This document shows positions 23,084 to 32,941 of a DNA stretch of 34,871 nucleotides, one piece after another. Positions within the stretch are counted from its first letter, which is position 1. Every line of letters starts with the position of its first letter. A program made the translations under genes and the position numbers. Under the pieces are notes generated by a model. It was not told where the DNA came from. It worked only from the letters and a program-made list of their open reading frames with translations, and did no database searches. Origin of the DNA: CAYLNG01 sp964497855 (lineage in GTDB: Bacteria; Verrucomicrobiota; Kiritimatiellia; SS1-B-03-39; UBA6053); assembly GCA_964497855.1 (NCBI GenBank), contig CAZCFM010000025.1:1-34871 (forward strand), written 5' to 3'.

Positions 23084-24844
23084 ATGTCCTCGTTTCTGAA
23101 ACGCTATTCGCACTCCAGCACCAGCTTTGTGCGGATACCCCTGGAGGCCCCGGGTGCCCTCTGGGTCAGCCCCATGCCCTACGGACGCTACGACCGCGAC
23201 CGCGTGTTCCGCGCCTACAAGGCCGAAAAACTCACGCGCGTGGTCGTCCTGCTCAGCGACGACGAAATCGCCAAACGCTGCTCCCGCGACCTCAAAAAAC
23301 TCTACGCCCGCCATTCGATGCAGGTGACGCAGTTTCCGATGATCGACTTCCTGCAGCCCGGCCACGGCAACATGGACCGCCTGGTTCCGGAGCTGGTCAA
23401 AGCCCTGCGCGCGGGCGAAAAAATCGCCATTCATTGCCACGCCGGCGTCGGCCGCAGTTCCGTCGTCGTCTCCTGTCTGGTGGCCGTCCTGCACAACCTC
23501 TCCGTAGAGGACGCGATCGCCTTTGTGCGCACCCACATGGAGAGCAACATCACCGTCGAGCAAAAACACTTCATCGGCGGCTGGATCGAACGCCTGCACG
23601 AGTCCCGTCCCGGCGACCCCATCCTGCTGCGCGGGGCGGAGGTCATCGCCACCGGCAGCGAACTCCTGCAAGGGCGCACCTTGAACCAGCACGGCCACAC
23701 CCTCGGGCGACTGCTCACCGGCTTTGGCATTCCGCTGCTGCGCGAAACCGTCCTTCCCGACCACTCCGCCGCCATCCGCAGTGTTGTCAGCGAGGCCATC
23801 GCCCGCAGCGACCTCGTCATCGTCACCGGCGGCCTCGGCCCCACCGACGATGATCTGACGCTGGAGGCCGTGGCCGATGCGGTGGGACGCCGCACACTGC
23901 ACGAGGCCTCCGCCGACGCGCATCTGGAGGCCTGGTTCCAGCGGGTGGGACGTGTTCCCAGCGAAGCGCAACGGCGCCAGGCGCGGGTCATCGACGGCGC
24001 GTCCGTGTACCTGAATCCCGCCGGCATCGCTCCCGGGCAGCGCCTCACCCTCAGCAACAGCCGTCACCTCTGGCTGCTGCCCGGACCGCCCCGCGAACTC
24101 CACGCCCTCGTGGCCTCCGCGCTTCAGCCCTGGCTGGAGTCCGCCACCGCCCGCGCCGACCGCGTCATGGCCGTGTTCCGCATCCTCGGGCACAGCGAAT
24201 CCGCCGTTGAAAAAACTGTCATCTCTTTCGCGCCAGCCCCCGGCGTGGACTGCGCCTACTGTGCGCGACCCGGCAGCGTGGAACTTCGTTTTACGGGTCC
24301 CCTTGAACAAGTGGAAAAGCTTCGAACCGATGTCCGCCGACACTTTGCTGCGGATTTGCTCAACGAAAGCGGCGACAGCCTCGAACAGGAAGTCGGCAAG
24401 CGTCTGCTCGCGCGGGGTGAGCGGGTGGCCACTGCGGAATCGTTCACCGCCGGGGGCATCGCCGAACGCCTGACCGATGTGCCGGGCAGCTCGGCCTACG
24501 TCGTCGGCGGCATCGTCGCCTATGACAATGCCATTAAAGTTCGCGAACTGGGGGTCGATCCCGCTGTTCTTGCGGAACACGGAGCGGTCAGTGAAGCCGT
24601 TGCCGGGCAGATGGCGGATGGCGTGCGAAAAAAAATGGGGGTCGAGTGGGGACTGTCCGTCACGGGCATCGCCGGACCGGGTGGAGGAAGCGAGACGAAG
24701 CCAGTGGGACTGTTTTTTGTGGGAATTGCCGCAGCGGCAGGGCTGGAGGTTTTCCGCTTCCAGGTGAACGGCGACCGGGCGCAGATCCGCGAACACGGTG
24801 TTCAACGTGCATTGGAATGTCTTTGGCGTAAAACCCTTTCTTGA
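23084..24844 (+). CDS. cinA: Fusion: tyrosine/dual-specificity phosphatase domain + CinA (MoCF-like and NMN deamidase domains)
   Basis: 586 residues against about 420 for ordinary CinA. Residues about 25-175 form a cysteine phosphatase: general acid candidate D88 in FPMIDFLQPGHG and P-loop H-C118-H-A-G-V-G-R124-S-S, a complete C-x5-R motif. Residues about 184-350 are the CinA N-domain (GAEVIATGSELLQGRTLNQH, VTGGLGPTDDDLTLEAVA, WLLPGPPREL), the COG1058 ADP-ribose pyrophosphatase/MoCF fold. Residues about 430-586 are the CinA C-domain/PncC (VATAESFTAGGIAERLTDVPGSS, YDNAIKVRELGV, GLSVTGIAGPGGGS), an NMN deamidase. No stop codon or frameshift occurs between the parts. The start at 23084 follows GAGG, seven bases after rseP. 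In known CinA proteins the two enzymatic parts recycle pyridine nucleotides; the phosphatase substrate is unknown. Confidence 0.9.
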   Translation: MSSFLKRYSHSSTSFVRIPLEAPGALWVSPMPYGRYDRDRVFRAYKAEKLTRVVVLLSDDEIAKRCSRDLKKLYARHSMQVTQFPMIDFLQPGHGNMDRLVPELVKALRAGEKIAIHCHAGVGRSSVVVSCLVAVLHNLSVEDAIAFVRTHMESNITVEQKHFIGGWIERLHESRPGDPILLRGAEVIATGSELLQGRTLNQHGHTLGRLLTGFGIPLLRETVLPDHSAAIRSVVSEAIARSDLVIVTGGLGPTDDDLTLEAVADAVGRRTLHEASADAHLEAWFQRVGRVPSEAQRRQARVIDGASVYLNPAGIAPGQRLTLSNSRHLWLLPGPPRELHALVASALQPWLESATARADRVMAVFRILGHSESAVEKTVISFAPAPGVDCAYCARPGSVELRFTGPLEQVEKLRTDVRRHFAADLLNESGDSLEQEVGKRLLARGERVATAESFTAGGIAERLTDVPGSSAYVVGGIVAYDNAIKVRELGVDPAVLAEHGAVSEAVAGQMADGVRKKMGVEWGLSVTGIAGPGGGSETKPVGLFFVGIAAAAGLEVFRFQVNGDRAQIREHGVQRALECLWRKTLS

Positions 24845-24888
24845 CAGCGCCGCTGGCTCCGATAAGGAAATGCCTCCCTTTTTCGCCG

Positions 24889-24907
24889 GACCGGCTTCGT
24901 TCCGGTC
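24889..24907 (+). other. Hairpin between cinA fusion and ppdK
   Basis: GACCGG (24889-24894) pairs perfectly with CCGGTC (24902-24907) around a 7-base loop and is followed by TTTCCCC. The T-run is too short for a convincing terminator, so this may be partial termination or a leader structure of ppdK. Confidence 0.4.
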
Positions 24908-24937
24908 TTTCCCCAACTCCCAAAGGACAACCTGGTT

Positions 24938-27697
24938 ATGGCTGACAAGCAAAAGAAACAGTACGTATACTTCTACGGCTTCGGCAAAGAAAACACCGAA
25001 GGCGACAGCACCTACAAAGCGATTCTCGGCGGCAAAGGCGCCAACCTCGCCGAAATGGCCAACGCGAATCTTCCGGTGCCCCCCGGCTTCACCGTCTCCA
25101 CCGAAGCCTGCGCCTACTACAGCTCGCACAACAGCAGCTACCCCGTCGGCCTCGAAGCCCAGATCAAAGAGAAACTCAACAAGCTTGAGAAGCTCATCGG
25201 CAAAAAACTCGGCGATCCCCGCAACCCCCTTCTCGTCTCCGTCCGCTCCGGCGCCGCCGTCTCCATGCCCGGCATGATGGACACCGTGCTCAACCTCGGT
25301 CTCACCGACAAGTCCGTCCTCGGCTTCATCGAACAGACCGGCAACGAACGCGCCGCCTGGGACTGCTACCGCCGTTTCATCGACATGTTCGGCGACGTGG
25401 TCATGGGCCCCTCCTCCGGCCTGACCCACGAGGATTTCGAGCATGAAATCGAAGCCCTCAAGAAAAAATACGGCGCCGCCGAAGACACCGATCTGACCGC
25501 TGAACACCTCAAAGAACTGGTCGAACAGTACAAGAAAGTCTACCGCAACAAGGTGAAGAAGCCCTTCCCGCAGGATCCCTGGGAACAGCTCAACCTCTCC
25601 ATCCAGGCCGTGTTCAACTCCTGGAACTCCGACCGCGCCTCCAAGTATCGCCAGATCAACAAAATCTCCGGCCTGCTCGGAACCGCCGTCAACATCTGCT
25701 CCATGGTCTTCGGCAACCTCGGTTCCGATTCCGGCACGGGCGTCGCCTTCACCCGCGACGGCTCAAGCGGCAAGGCCATCCCCATGGGCGAATACCTCAT
25801 CAACGCCCAGGGCGAAGACGTGGTCGCCGGCATCCGCACTCCCAAGAACCTCGAAGAAATGCCCGATGAGCCTGTCGAAAACGCCATCTGGAAACGTGCG
25901 CACAAAGAGCTGACCTCCATCATGCGCAAGCTGGAAAAACACTACAAATATCCCCAGGACGTGGAATTCACCGTCGAACAGGGCAAACTGTGGATGCTCC
26001 AGACCCGCAACGCCAAGCGCACCGGTCTCGCCGGCATCCGCTGGGCCGTGGAAATGGCCACCGGCAAGGACGTCGACACCGGCGAGGCCCTGCCCAAACT
26101 GCTCACCCCGCAGAAGGCCCTCCTCACCATCAGCGGCAACGACCTCGAACAGTTGCTCTTCCCCATCTTCGACATCGAAGCGGAAGCCACACAGACCCCG
26201 ATTCTCGTCGCTCTTCCCGCCGGTCCCGGCGCGGCGGTCGGCAAGATCGTGTTTGACGCCAAGGCCGCCGAAGAGGCGATCAAAGCCAATCCCGAAGAGC
26301 GCCTGGTGCTCGTCCGTCACGAAACCAGCCCCGAAGACGTGGGCGGAATGTGGGCGGCGAAGGGCATTCTGACCTCCACCGGCGGCATGACCTCCCACGC
26401 GGCGGTCGTCGCCCGCGGCTGGGGCAAATGCTGCATCTGCGGCGCCTCCGCGCTCAAGATCGACTACAAGAACAAGAGCATCAGCATCAACGGCGTGACC
26501 TACAAGGAAGGCGACTGGCTCTCCCTCAACGGTTCCACCGGTAAAGTCTACGCGGGCGAAATCCCCACCATGGCCTCCCCGGTTGTGGCCGCGGTCAACG
26601 GTGGCAACAGAGCCGCCGCCAACCACGCGATCTACAAGATGTACAAAGTCGTTTCCGACTGGGCCGACCAGTTCCGCGGCATCAAGGTCCGCGCCAACGC
26701 CGACTCGCCAAAGGATGCGATCATTGCCCGCGCCTTCGGCGCAGAAGGCATTGGTCTCTGCCGCACCGAACACATGTTCTTCGAAGGCGACCGCATCTGG
26801 GACATCCGCGAGTTCATCATCGCCGAAGACCTCAAAGGCCGTGAAGCCGCCCTCCGCAAGCTCCTCCCGCATCAGCGCAAGGACTTCGAAGGCATCTTCA
26901 AAGCCATGAAGGGCCTTCCCGTCACCGTCCGCCTGCTCGATCCGCCGCTGCACGAATTCCTGCCGCACACGGACGCCGACCAGGCCAAAATGGCCTCGCA
27001 CATGGGCGTTGCCTTCGAACTCGTCCAGCGCCGCGTGAAGGAACTGCACGAATCCAACCCGATGCTCGGTCACCGCGGCTGCCGCCTCTCCGTGACCTAT
27101 CCCGAACTCTGCGTCATGCAGACCCGCGCGATCATCGAAGCCGCCTGCAACGTTCTCTCCAAGAACAGCATCAAGACCGAACCCGAAATCATGATCCCCC
27201 TCGTCGGCACCAAAGCGGAACTCGACTTCCTCGAGAAGATCGTCCGCGCCACCGCCGAAGAAATCCTGACCAAGAAAAACGTCAAGGTGTCCTACAAGGT
27301 CGGAACCATGATCGAAGTGCCCCGCGCCGCCCTCACCGCCGACGCGATCGCCGAGACCGCCGAGTTCTTCAGCTTCGGAACCAACGACCTCACCCAGATG
27401 ACCTTCGGCTACAGCCGCGACGACGTGGGTGCGTTCCTCCCCGACTACCTGAAAAACAAGATCCTCGAAATCGACCCCTTCCAGTCCCTGGACCAGAACG
27501 GTGTCGGCCAGTTGGTCCGCATGGGTGTCGAAAAAGGACGCTCCACCCGTCCCAACCTCAAGTGCGGCATCTGCGGCGAACACGGTGGCGACCCCGCCTC
27601 CGTCAAGTTCTGCGTCAAGGCCGGACTCGACTACGTGAGCTGCTCGCCCTACCGCGTGCCGATCGCCCGCCTCGCCGCGGCGCAGGCCGCGCTCTGA
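24938..27697 (+). CDS. ppdK: Pyruvate, phosphate dikinase
   Basis: Reversibly converts PEP, AMP and PPi to pyruvate, ATP and Pi; in anaerobes it serves PPi-linked glycolysis. 919 residues, slightly longer than the 874-residue Clostridium symbiosum enzyme. The N-terminal ATP-grasp domain (about 1-350: GGKGANLAEM, SVRSGAAVSMPGMMDT, LGSDSGTGVAFTRD) is followed by the swivelling phosphohistidine domain with H487 in GGMTSHAAVVARG and the C-terminal TIM barrel (EGIGLCRTEHMFF, FGTNDLTQMTFGYSRDD, active-site C879 in CGICGEHGG). All catalytic residues are present. AAAGGA lies ten bases before the ATG. A Rho-independent terminator follows. Strong codon bias suggests high expression. Confidence 0.97.
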   Translation: MADKQKKQYVYFYGFGKENTEGDSTYKAILGGKGANLAEMANANLPVPPGFTVSTEACAYYSSHNSSYPVGLEAQIKEKLNKLEKLIGKKLGDPRNPLLVSVRSGAAVSMPGMMDTVLNLGLTDKSVLGFIEQTGNERAAWDCYRRFIDMFGDVVMGPSSGLTHEDFEHEIEALKKKYGAAEDTDLTAEHLKELVEQYKKVYRNKVKKPFPQDPWEQLNLSIQAVFNSWNSDRASKYRQINKISGLLGTAVNICSMVFGNLGSDSGTGVAFTRDGSSGKAIPMGEYLINAQGEDVVAGIRTPKNLEEMPDEPVENAIWKRAHKELTSIMRKLEKHYKYPQDVEFTVEQGKLWMLQTRNAKRTGLAGIRWAVEMATGKDVDTGEALPKLLTPQKALLTISGNDLEQLLFPIFDIEAEATQTPILVALPAGPGAAVGKIVFDAKAAEEAIKANPEERLVLVRHETSPEDVGGMWAAKGILTSTGGMTSHAAVVARGWGKCCICGASALKIDYKNKSISINGVTYKEGDWLSLNGSTGKVYAGEIPTMASPVVAAVNGGNRAAANHAIYKMYKVVSDWADQFRGIKVRANADSPKDAIIARAFGAEGIGLCRTEHMFFEGDRIWDIREFIIAEDLKGREAALRKLLPHQRKDFEGIFKAMKGLPVTVRLLDPPLHEFLPHTDADQAKMASHMGVAFELVQRRVKELHESNPMLGHRGCRLSVTYPELCVMQTRAIIEAACNVLSKNSIKTEPEIMIPLVGTKAELDFLEKIVRATAEEILTKKNVKVSYKVGTMIEVPRAALTADAIAETAEFFSFGTNDLTQMTFGYSRDDVGAFLPDYLKNKILEIDPFQSLDQNGVGQLVRMGVEKGRSTRPNLKCGICGEHGGDPASVKFCVKAGLDYVSCSPYRVPIARLAAAQAAL

Positions 27698-27721
27698 GAT
27701 CGCTCCAACCGAACATCCCCC

Positions 27722-27752
27722 AAAGCCCCGCGCACCCCGCAGGGCTTTTTTT
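27722..27752 (+). terminator. Rho-independent terminator of ppdK
   Basis: AAAGCCC (27722-27728) pairs with GGGCTTT (27742-27748); an inner GCG/CGC pairing extends the stem after one mismatch. The stem runs straight into a T-rich tract (to 27752). It lies about 25 bases after the ppdK stop codon. Confidence 0.85.
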
Positions 27753-27862
27753 CGTGCAAATTTGATCATATTTCCGCCCAAACGGGACATGTTGACTTGC
27801 GAAATCCGCACAACACGTTAGCAGAAAGCCAGAACATCAGCCCCATCGCACCGATTGTCTTC

Positions 27863-30529
27863 ATGAGTGAACCGCTGCAAATTCAGACAGGTTTGGTCTT
27901 TAAACATCTTCCTCATCCCTTGTGTTTTTTCTCTCTGGAGAAAGGGCGGATTCTGGCGGTGAACGCCTCCGCCGTGGCCCTGCTGGGCTACAGCGAGCGC
28001 GAGTTCTGCCAGATGCTGCTCAGGGATTTTATCGAGGCTGGGGATTTGCAGCGTTTGCGGGCCCGTCAGGCCGCCGGACAGGCCGAACAGGGGGGCGTGG
28101 GCGGCAGCGAAATCTGCCAATTGAAGCACAAAACGGGTGAAGGGATTCACATGCAGGTGAGCCTGCGTATTTTGTGGGAAAATCAGCCTCCGGTCGGCAT
28201 GTTGCTGGCTCACGATGCCTCTCCGCTGCTCAAAAGCGAAAAGCTCCGTCACGAGGAACAATCCAAGCTCCGGATATTGGCCCACACCTGCCCCCTACCC
28301 TTGATCTCACTGGATCGGCAGGGCAATGTGACAGCCTGGAACCGGGCGGCGGAACAGGTGTTCGGCGCTTCCCGGGAGGAAATCATCGGCCGTAAACTGC
28401 CAAAGCTTTCCGCTGCGAGGGAAGATGCGTTCGTGCGGCTCTGCGAACGTGTGTGGCAGGGGGAAACTGTATGGCGGGTGGAAGTGCCGCGGGCTCGTTT
28501 GAATGGCTCGGTTTTTCCTGCCGCGCTTTCCGCCTCGCCGTTGAAGGATGCCGACGGTCACATCATCGGTCTGGTCGCGTACATCGAAGATATGGAGAAC
28601 CTGCTGCACCTGCAGGATCAAGTCAACGTAGGGGTCAGCCTTTCGCGCATTGCAGGAAAAATGGCACGTTTGGGTGCGTGGACCATCGATGTGCCCGCGC
28701 CACAAATTCCGCAGAAGGGGCGCGTGGCCGTTCCAAAACAACTGGACGCGATTCTGCGTCAGTACCCCTATCTGGCCTCGATGATCAGCACCTATTTGCC
28801 GGGGGATCAGGAGGCGCTGGCCATCGCGTTTGCGGCCTGTGTCGAACAGGGACAGTCCTTTGATCTTCAGGCACGGGTCGTGAACAGCCGCGGCGATGTG
28901 CGGATGCTTCGCTCCACCGGGGAGGCGGTGCAGGACGATCAGGGGCGCATTCTCCGCATCCAAGGGGGCGTGCAGGATGTGACAGAGTTTGCCGAATCCG
29001 CGCGAATGCTGAATCTTCGCTCTGCCGCCTTGGAGGCGGTGGAAAACATGCTGGTCATCACCGATGCCCGGGGCTGTATCGAATGGGCCAATGCATCGTT
29101 TTATCGCATCACCGGCTATGCCCCGGCGGAAACGCTCGGGAAAAATCTGGGTGAACTGGTGGGAACGCAGCATCATCCTCCGGCTTTTTTTGACAAAATG
29201 TGGAAAACGATCCAAAGCGGTCATGTATGGCATGGGGAAATCATCAATCGAACCAAAATGGGCGAGCCGCTGATTGAAGAAGTGACCATCACGCCTTTCC
29301 GCGAAAGCGGTCGGGACATTTCACACTACGTGGCGGTCAAACAGGACATCACGGAAAAAAAGAAAATTGAGAAACAGGTGCTGAGGGCGCAGCGGACAGA
29401 CAGCCTGGGCGCATTGGCCGGTGGCATTGCCCACGATCTGAACAATGTGCTGGCCCCCATTCTGATGGGACTGGAACTCATCCGCATGGATATGTCGGAC
29501 ACAGATCCAAATCTTAAACTGGTGGACAGTCTTATGGCGTCCGCCGGACGCGGCAGCGCGCTGGTCCGGCAGATTCTGACCTTTTCCCGGGGAGGCGAAG
29601 GCGAAAAAATGGAAGTGGACCTTCGTTTTCCGCTGCGCGAATTGCAGAAGATGGTGGAACGCACCTTCCCGCGAAACATCGAGTCGCATTTCAGTGCGGC
29701 ATCCGACTTGTGGCGGATTCATGCGGAGCCAACGCAGATGTATCAGGTCATGCTCAACTTGTGCATGAATGCGCGCGATGCCATGCCCTCAGGCGGACGG
29801 CTAACGGCGACGCTGCAAAACTGTATTCTGGATGCGACGTACAGCCCCTTGCATCCTGGACTCAGCTCAGGACCGCACGTGTTGCTCGAAATCCGCGATA
29901 CGGGCACCGGGATTCCGACCGAGGTCTGGGACAAACTCTTCGATCCATTTTTTACGACCAAGGCTCCCGGAGAAGGCACGGGACTCGGATTGGCGACCCT
30001 CCAACAGATCGTCACCAAACACGGAGGGCGCGTACAGTTCGACAGTCAAATGGGCGAGGGTACCGTGTTTCGGGTGTACCTGCCGGCCGACACTGGCGAG
30101 CGAAACCAATCGAATGAAGATGCCTTGCAGCGCAAACTGCCGCGCGGTTCTGGCGAGTGGATTCTCGTGGCCGAGGACGAAGACCCCATCCGAGCGCTGG
30201 CGCAGGATGTGTTCGAACGTTTTGGCTACAAGGTTCATGCCGTGGGCAATGGCCGCGCGGCCGTGAATGCGGTTCTCGAAAGCCCTGACCATTTCCAGAT
30301 TGTCGTGATGGATATCGATATGCCCATTCTCAACGGACTGGATGCCGTGAAGGAAATCCGGAAGCTGCATCCGGGCTTGCCGGTGTTGTGTTGCAGCGGA
30401 CACACTCCGCCGGGCATCCAGCAAGATCCCGCCGCCTTCGGCATTCAGGAGTTTTTGCCCAAACCCTACTCGGCGGAACAACTGCTGACCAACGTGTACA
30501 TGCTTCTGCATCCGGTGGAGAATCCCTGA
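27863..30529 (+). CDS. Multi-PAS hybrid histidine kinase with C-terminal receiver domain
   Basis: 888 residues from ATG 27863 (the frame is open upstream to a TTG at 27797). No membrane helix is evident, so it is probably cytoplasmic. Four PAS-like sensors: about 12-115, 135-250, 290-385 and 395-505 (the last with WANASFYRITGYAPAETLGKNL). The HisKA box has phospho-acceptor H524 in GGIAHDLNNVLAP. The ATPase has the N box NLCMNARDAMPSGG, DTGTGIP and FFTTKAPGEGTGLGLA. The receiver (about 755-885) has VAEDED and phospho-acceptor D817 in VVMDIDMP. This kinase-to-receiver arrangement without an output domain points to a phosphorelay or a separate response regulator elsewhere. A 16-base near-palindrome around TGATCA (27758-27773) lies in the upstream region. 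Confidence 0.92.
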   Translation: MSEPLQIQTGLVFKHLPHPLCFFSLEKGRILAVNASAVALLGYSEREFCQMLLRDFIEAGDLQRLRARQAAGQAEQGGVGGSEICQLKHKTGEGIHMQVSLRILWENQPPVGMLLAHDASPLLKSEKLRHEEQSKLRILAHTCPLPLISLDRQGNVTAWNRAAEQVFGASREEIIGRKLPKLSAAREDAFVRLCERVWQGETVWRVEVPRARLNGSVFPAALSASPLKDADGHIIGLVAYIEDMENLLHLQDQVNVGVSLSRIAGKMARLGAWTIDVPAPQIPQKGRVAVPKQLDAILRQYPYLASMISTYLPGDQEALAIAFAACVEQGQSFDLQARVVNSRGDVRMLRSTGEAVQDDQGRILRIQGGVQDVTEFAESARMLNLRSAALEAVENMLVITDARGCIEWANASFYRITGYAPAETLGKNLGELVGTQHHPPAFFDKMWKTIQSGHVWHGEIINRTKMGEPLIEEVTITPFRESGRDISHYVAVKQDITEKKKIEKQVLRAQRTDSLGALAGGIAHDLNNVLAPILMGLELIRMDMSDTDPNLKLVDSLMASAGRGSALVRQILTFSRGGEGEKMEVDLRFPLRELQKMVERTFPRNIESHFSAASDLWRIHAEPTQMYQVMLNLCMNARDAMPSGGRLTATLQNCILDATYSPLHPGLSSGPHVLLEIRDTGTGIPTEVWDKLFDPFFTTKAPGEGTGLGLATLQQIVTKHGGRVQFDSQMGEGTVFRVYLPADTGERNQSNEDALQRKLPRGSGEWILVAEDEDPIRALAQDVFERFGYKVHAVGNGRAAVNAVLESPDHFQIVVMDIDMPILNGLDAVKEIRKLHPGLPVLCCSGHTPPGIQQDPAAFGIQEFLPKPYSAEQLLTNVYMLLHPVENP

Positions 30530-30608
30530 CGCAAAAATCTGTGTGGGAGGGGCAAGACGAAGGGGATTGGCCATTCCTGCTTTCCGGGCTCCAGACGGGA
30601 AAACAAGC

Positions 30609-30686
30609 GCTTTCCTCTTGCACCTGTGCTGGGGACAGGGCAAGAACCCAACATGCGTTTTCTCGTTTGCCTGTTCCTGTTGCCCC
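30609..30686. repeat. Diverged 78-bp direct repeat, copy A
   Basis: Aligns without gaps to 34546-34623 at about 57 of 78 positions. Exact blocks are GCTTTCCTCTTGCA, GACAGGGCAA, GTTTTC and TTTGCC, with an 11-base variable block between the first two. The right half of the copy contains the start codon (30653) and the first codons of the GHL10-like signal peptide. Nature unknown. Confidence 0.6.
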
Positions 30687-32941
30687 TCACCCTCCTCGCC
30701 CAGACACCACTTGCCTTCACACGCGAAGACCCCGCCGCATGGCGCAGCGGCGATGAATTTGTGCGGCCCAGCGCTTTGCCTGACGGAACCCTTTTCGACC
30801 TCTCGTTCCCTGCCAACGACAAACGACGTCTCGCGGAAAGCCCCCGCCGTCTCGACCTCTCCCGCTACAGCAGTTTCCGCCTCCGCGTGGACGTCGTGAA
30901 TCCTGACACCATCCTGGAGGCCACCCTCGCCTTCAAGTCCGGCAACGGCTGGCATACCCAGAACTTCACCCTGCACGCGGCCGGTCCCCAACACATTCTG
31001 CTCCCACGCGGCCTTTTCGACAAGGAGGGCTCGCCCGGAGGCTGGGACAAGGTGGACACCCTCCGCCTCAGCTTCTGGCCCCGCAGCGCAGGACAAGCCC
31101 GCGTGCGCATCTCTTCCCTGGACGGTTTTCAGGATGGCGTTTGGGTCGTGGACGGTCAATCCGCCGCCCGCAACGCCAACGAAACCTACACCTCCCGCGT
31201 CACCGTGTGGCACCTCGACCGCATCCTCCGCCAGCTCGGCATCCCCCACGGCGTCGTGCCCATCTCCCGCATCGACGAGATCCGCAATGCGACCCTCATC
31301 CTCCTTCCCTACGCCCCCAATCTGGGCGACGCAGAGCTGCGCATCCTCGAGGAACGCATCAAGGACGGCGCGCGCCTGATTGTTTTCGAAAATGAATCGC
31401 CCCGCCTCGCCCGCCTGCTCGGCGTGGAACTCGGTCCGGCCCAGAGCTCCCAAAGCGTGGGCCGTTTCGACCAACTAGTTTTCAACGACACCCCCCGCTT
31501 TCCCCGCCGCGTCTACCAGCACGCCTGGGGCTTCCGCGACATCCTCCCCCGCGATGGGGCCAAGGTCATTGCCACTTGGCACGACGCCCGCGGACAGCCC
31601 GTCGGCCGCAACGCCGCCATCCTCCACCGCAACGGAGCCTGGTTCAACGTCGCCTGGCGCTCCGGTGACGTAGCCGCCAAGGGCGAAGTCCTGCTCGCCC
31701 TGCTCCGCAGCCTCTCCCCCGCAAGTCTCGCCGCCTCCGAATCCTTCCACCGCGAAACCCGTTCACCCCGCGCCTTCCAGCTGCGCTTCGGTGCCTTCCC
31801 CGCCTCCAGCCGAACGGCCCGCAACATGCGCCAACAGGCCGAAAAATTGCTCGCCGGCGGCCTCGCCGACCTCCGCAGCCTCGACCTCCTCCTGCAAAAA
31901 GCCTACGCCGCCAGTCGTGAGCCCTGGACCCCTGAAATCCGCGGCATCTGGGACCAGCAGGGCACCGGACTCTACGCCGGCGGCTGGGACGAAACCTGCC
32001 GCCAGCTCAAGGCCGCCGGCTTCAACGCGGTCTTCCCCAACTTGTCCACCGCCGGACGCGCCCACTACCCCTCCAAGTGGCTCCCGCCCTCCAAAACCCT
32101 CGAACAATACGGCGACCAGCTCAAGGCCTTCACCACCGCCGCCCGCAAACACGGCCTGCAAACCCACATCTGGCGCATCTCCTGGAAAGTCAGCAATCCC
32201 GACCCCGAACGCCTCGCCGCCTTCCGCAAAGCCGGACGTCTCATGCTCGACGACAACGGCAAGGAAATCCCCTGGTTATCGCTCTCCCATCCCGACAACG
32301 TCCAGTTTGAAATCAACTGCATTCTCGAAATCCTCGAACGCGGCGACATCGACGGAATTCACCTCGACTACATGCGTTATCCCGGAAAAGAAGCCGACTA
32401 CGGCCCCGCCGCGCGCAAAGCTTTCGAAAAATCCAGCGGAAAAACCGTGGCCAAATGGCCCGCCGATGTCCTCGGCCCCCGCCGCGCGGAATACCAGCGC
32501 TTTCGCCAGCAGGAGGTCCACAACGCGGTTGAACGCATTTCCAAGGCCGTCAAAGCCGCCCACCCCCGCGTCGTGCTCAGCATTGCCGTCTGGGGAGCCT
32601 GGCCCGATTGCGCCGCCTCGCAAGGCCAGGACTGGCCGGTCTGGGCGAAAAAAGGCTGGGTGGACCTCATTGTCCCCATGAACTACAGCGACAACCCCGC
32701 GCAGGTGGCCGGATGGCTCGATCTGCAACGCGCCCAGCCCGGCGTCGCCTCCCGCCTGCTGCCCGGTCTTGCCTTTATCACCACCAACGCCGAACTCTCG
32801 CCCGTCGAACTCCTCCAACAAATCGAACTCTGCCGCCAGCGCAAGACCCGCGGTTTTATTCTCTACCGTCTCGACACCTCCCTACCCGAACGCCTCTTCC
32901 CCTTCCTCAAGGCCGGTCTACACTCGAGCCCTCTCCCGTGA
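30653..32941 (+). CDS. Secreted GHL10-like (DUF187) glycoside hydrolase-related protein
   Basis: 762 residues. Signal peptide MRFLVCLFLLPLTLLAQ. An N-terminal beta-sandwich-like region (about 20-170) is followed by a flavodoxin/glutamine-amidotransferase-like region (about 180-330: RVTVWHLDRILRQLGI, LILLPYAPNLGDAELRILEE). The C-terminal TIM barrel (about 425-755) reads EIRGIWDQQGTGLYAGGWDE, LKAAGFNAVFPNLSTAG, GIHLDYMRYPGKEADYG, VLSIAVWGAWPDC and VDLIVPMNYSDN, matching the GHL10 family related to YngK and putative lipoprotein glycosidases. The likely substrate is a polysaccharide or peptidoglycan; family activity is poorly defined. ATG 30653 was chosen because it starts the signal peptide; it lies inside a dispersed repeat copy. 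The end overlaps the convergent AAA/nuclease gene by 35 bases. Confidence 0.87.
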   Translation: MRFLVCLFLLPLTLLAQTPLAFTREDPAAWRSGDEFVRPSALPDGTLFDLSFPANDKRRLAESPRRLDLSRYSSFRLRVDVVNPDTILEATLAFKSGNGWHTQNFTLHAAGPQHILLPRGLFDKEGSPGGWDKVDTLRLSFWPRSAGQARVRISSLDGFQDGVWVVDGQSAARNANETYTSRVTVWHLDRILRQLGIPHGVVPISRIDEIRNATLILLPYAPNLGDAELRILEERIKDGARLIVFENESPRLARLLGVELGPAQSSQSVGRFDQLVFNDTPRFPRRVYQHAWGFRDILPRDGAKVIATWHDARGQPVGRNAAILHRNGAWFNVAWRSGDVAAKGEVLLALLRSLSPASLAASESFHRETRSPRAFQLRFGAFPASSRTARNMRQQAEKLLAGGLADLRSLDLLLQKAYAASREPWTPEIRGIWDQQGTGLYAGGWDETCRQLKAAGFNAVFPNLSTAGRAHYPSKWLPPSKTLEQYGDQLKAFTTAARKHGLQTHIWRISWKVSNPDPERLAAFRKAGRLMLDDNGKEIPWLSLSHPDNVQFEINCILEILERGDIDGIHLDYMRYPGKEADYGPAARKAFEKSSGKTVAKWPADVLGPRRAEYQRFRQQEVHNAVERISKAVKAAHPRVVLSIAVWGAWPDCAASQGQDWPVWAKKGWVDLIVPMNYSDNPAQVAGWLDLQRAQPGVASRLLPGLAFITTNAELSPVELLQQIELCRQRKTRGFILYRLDTSLPERLFPFLKAGLHSSPLP

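Noticed and set aside
27797..27862. Extended N-terminus of the hybrid histidine kinase from TTG 27797
   Set aside because: The added 22 residues show no conserved pattern, and ATG 27863 immediately precedes the first PAS-like sequence.
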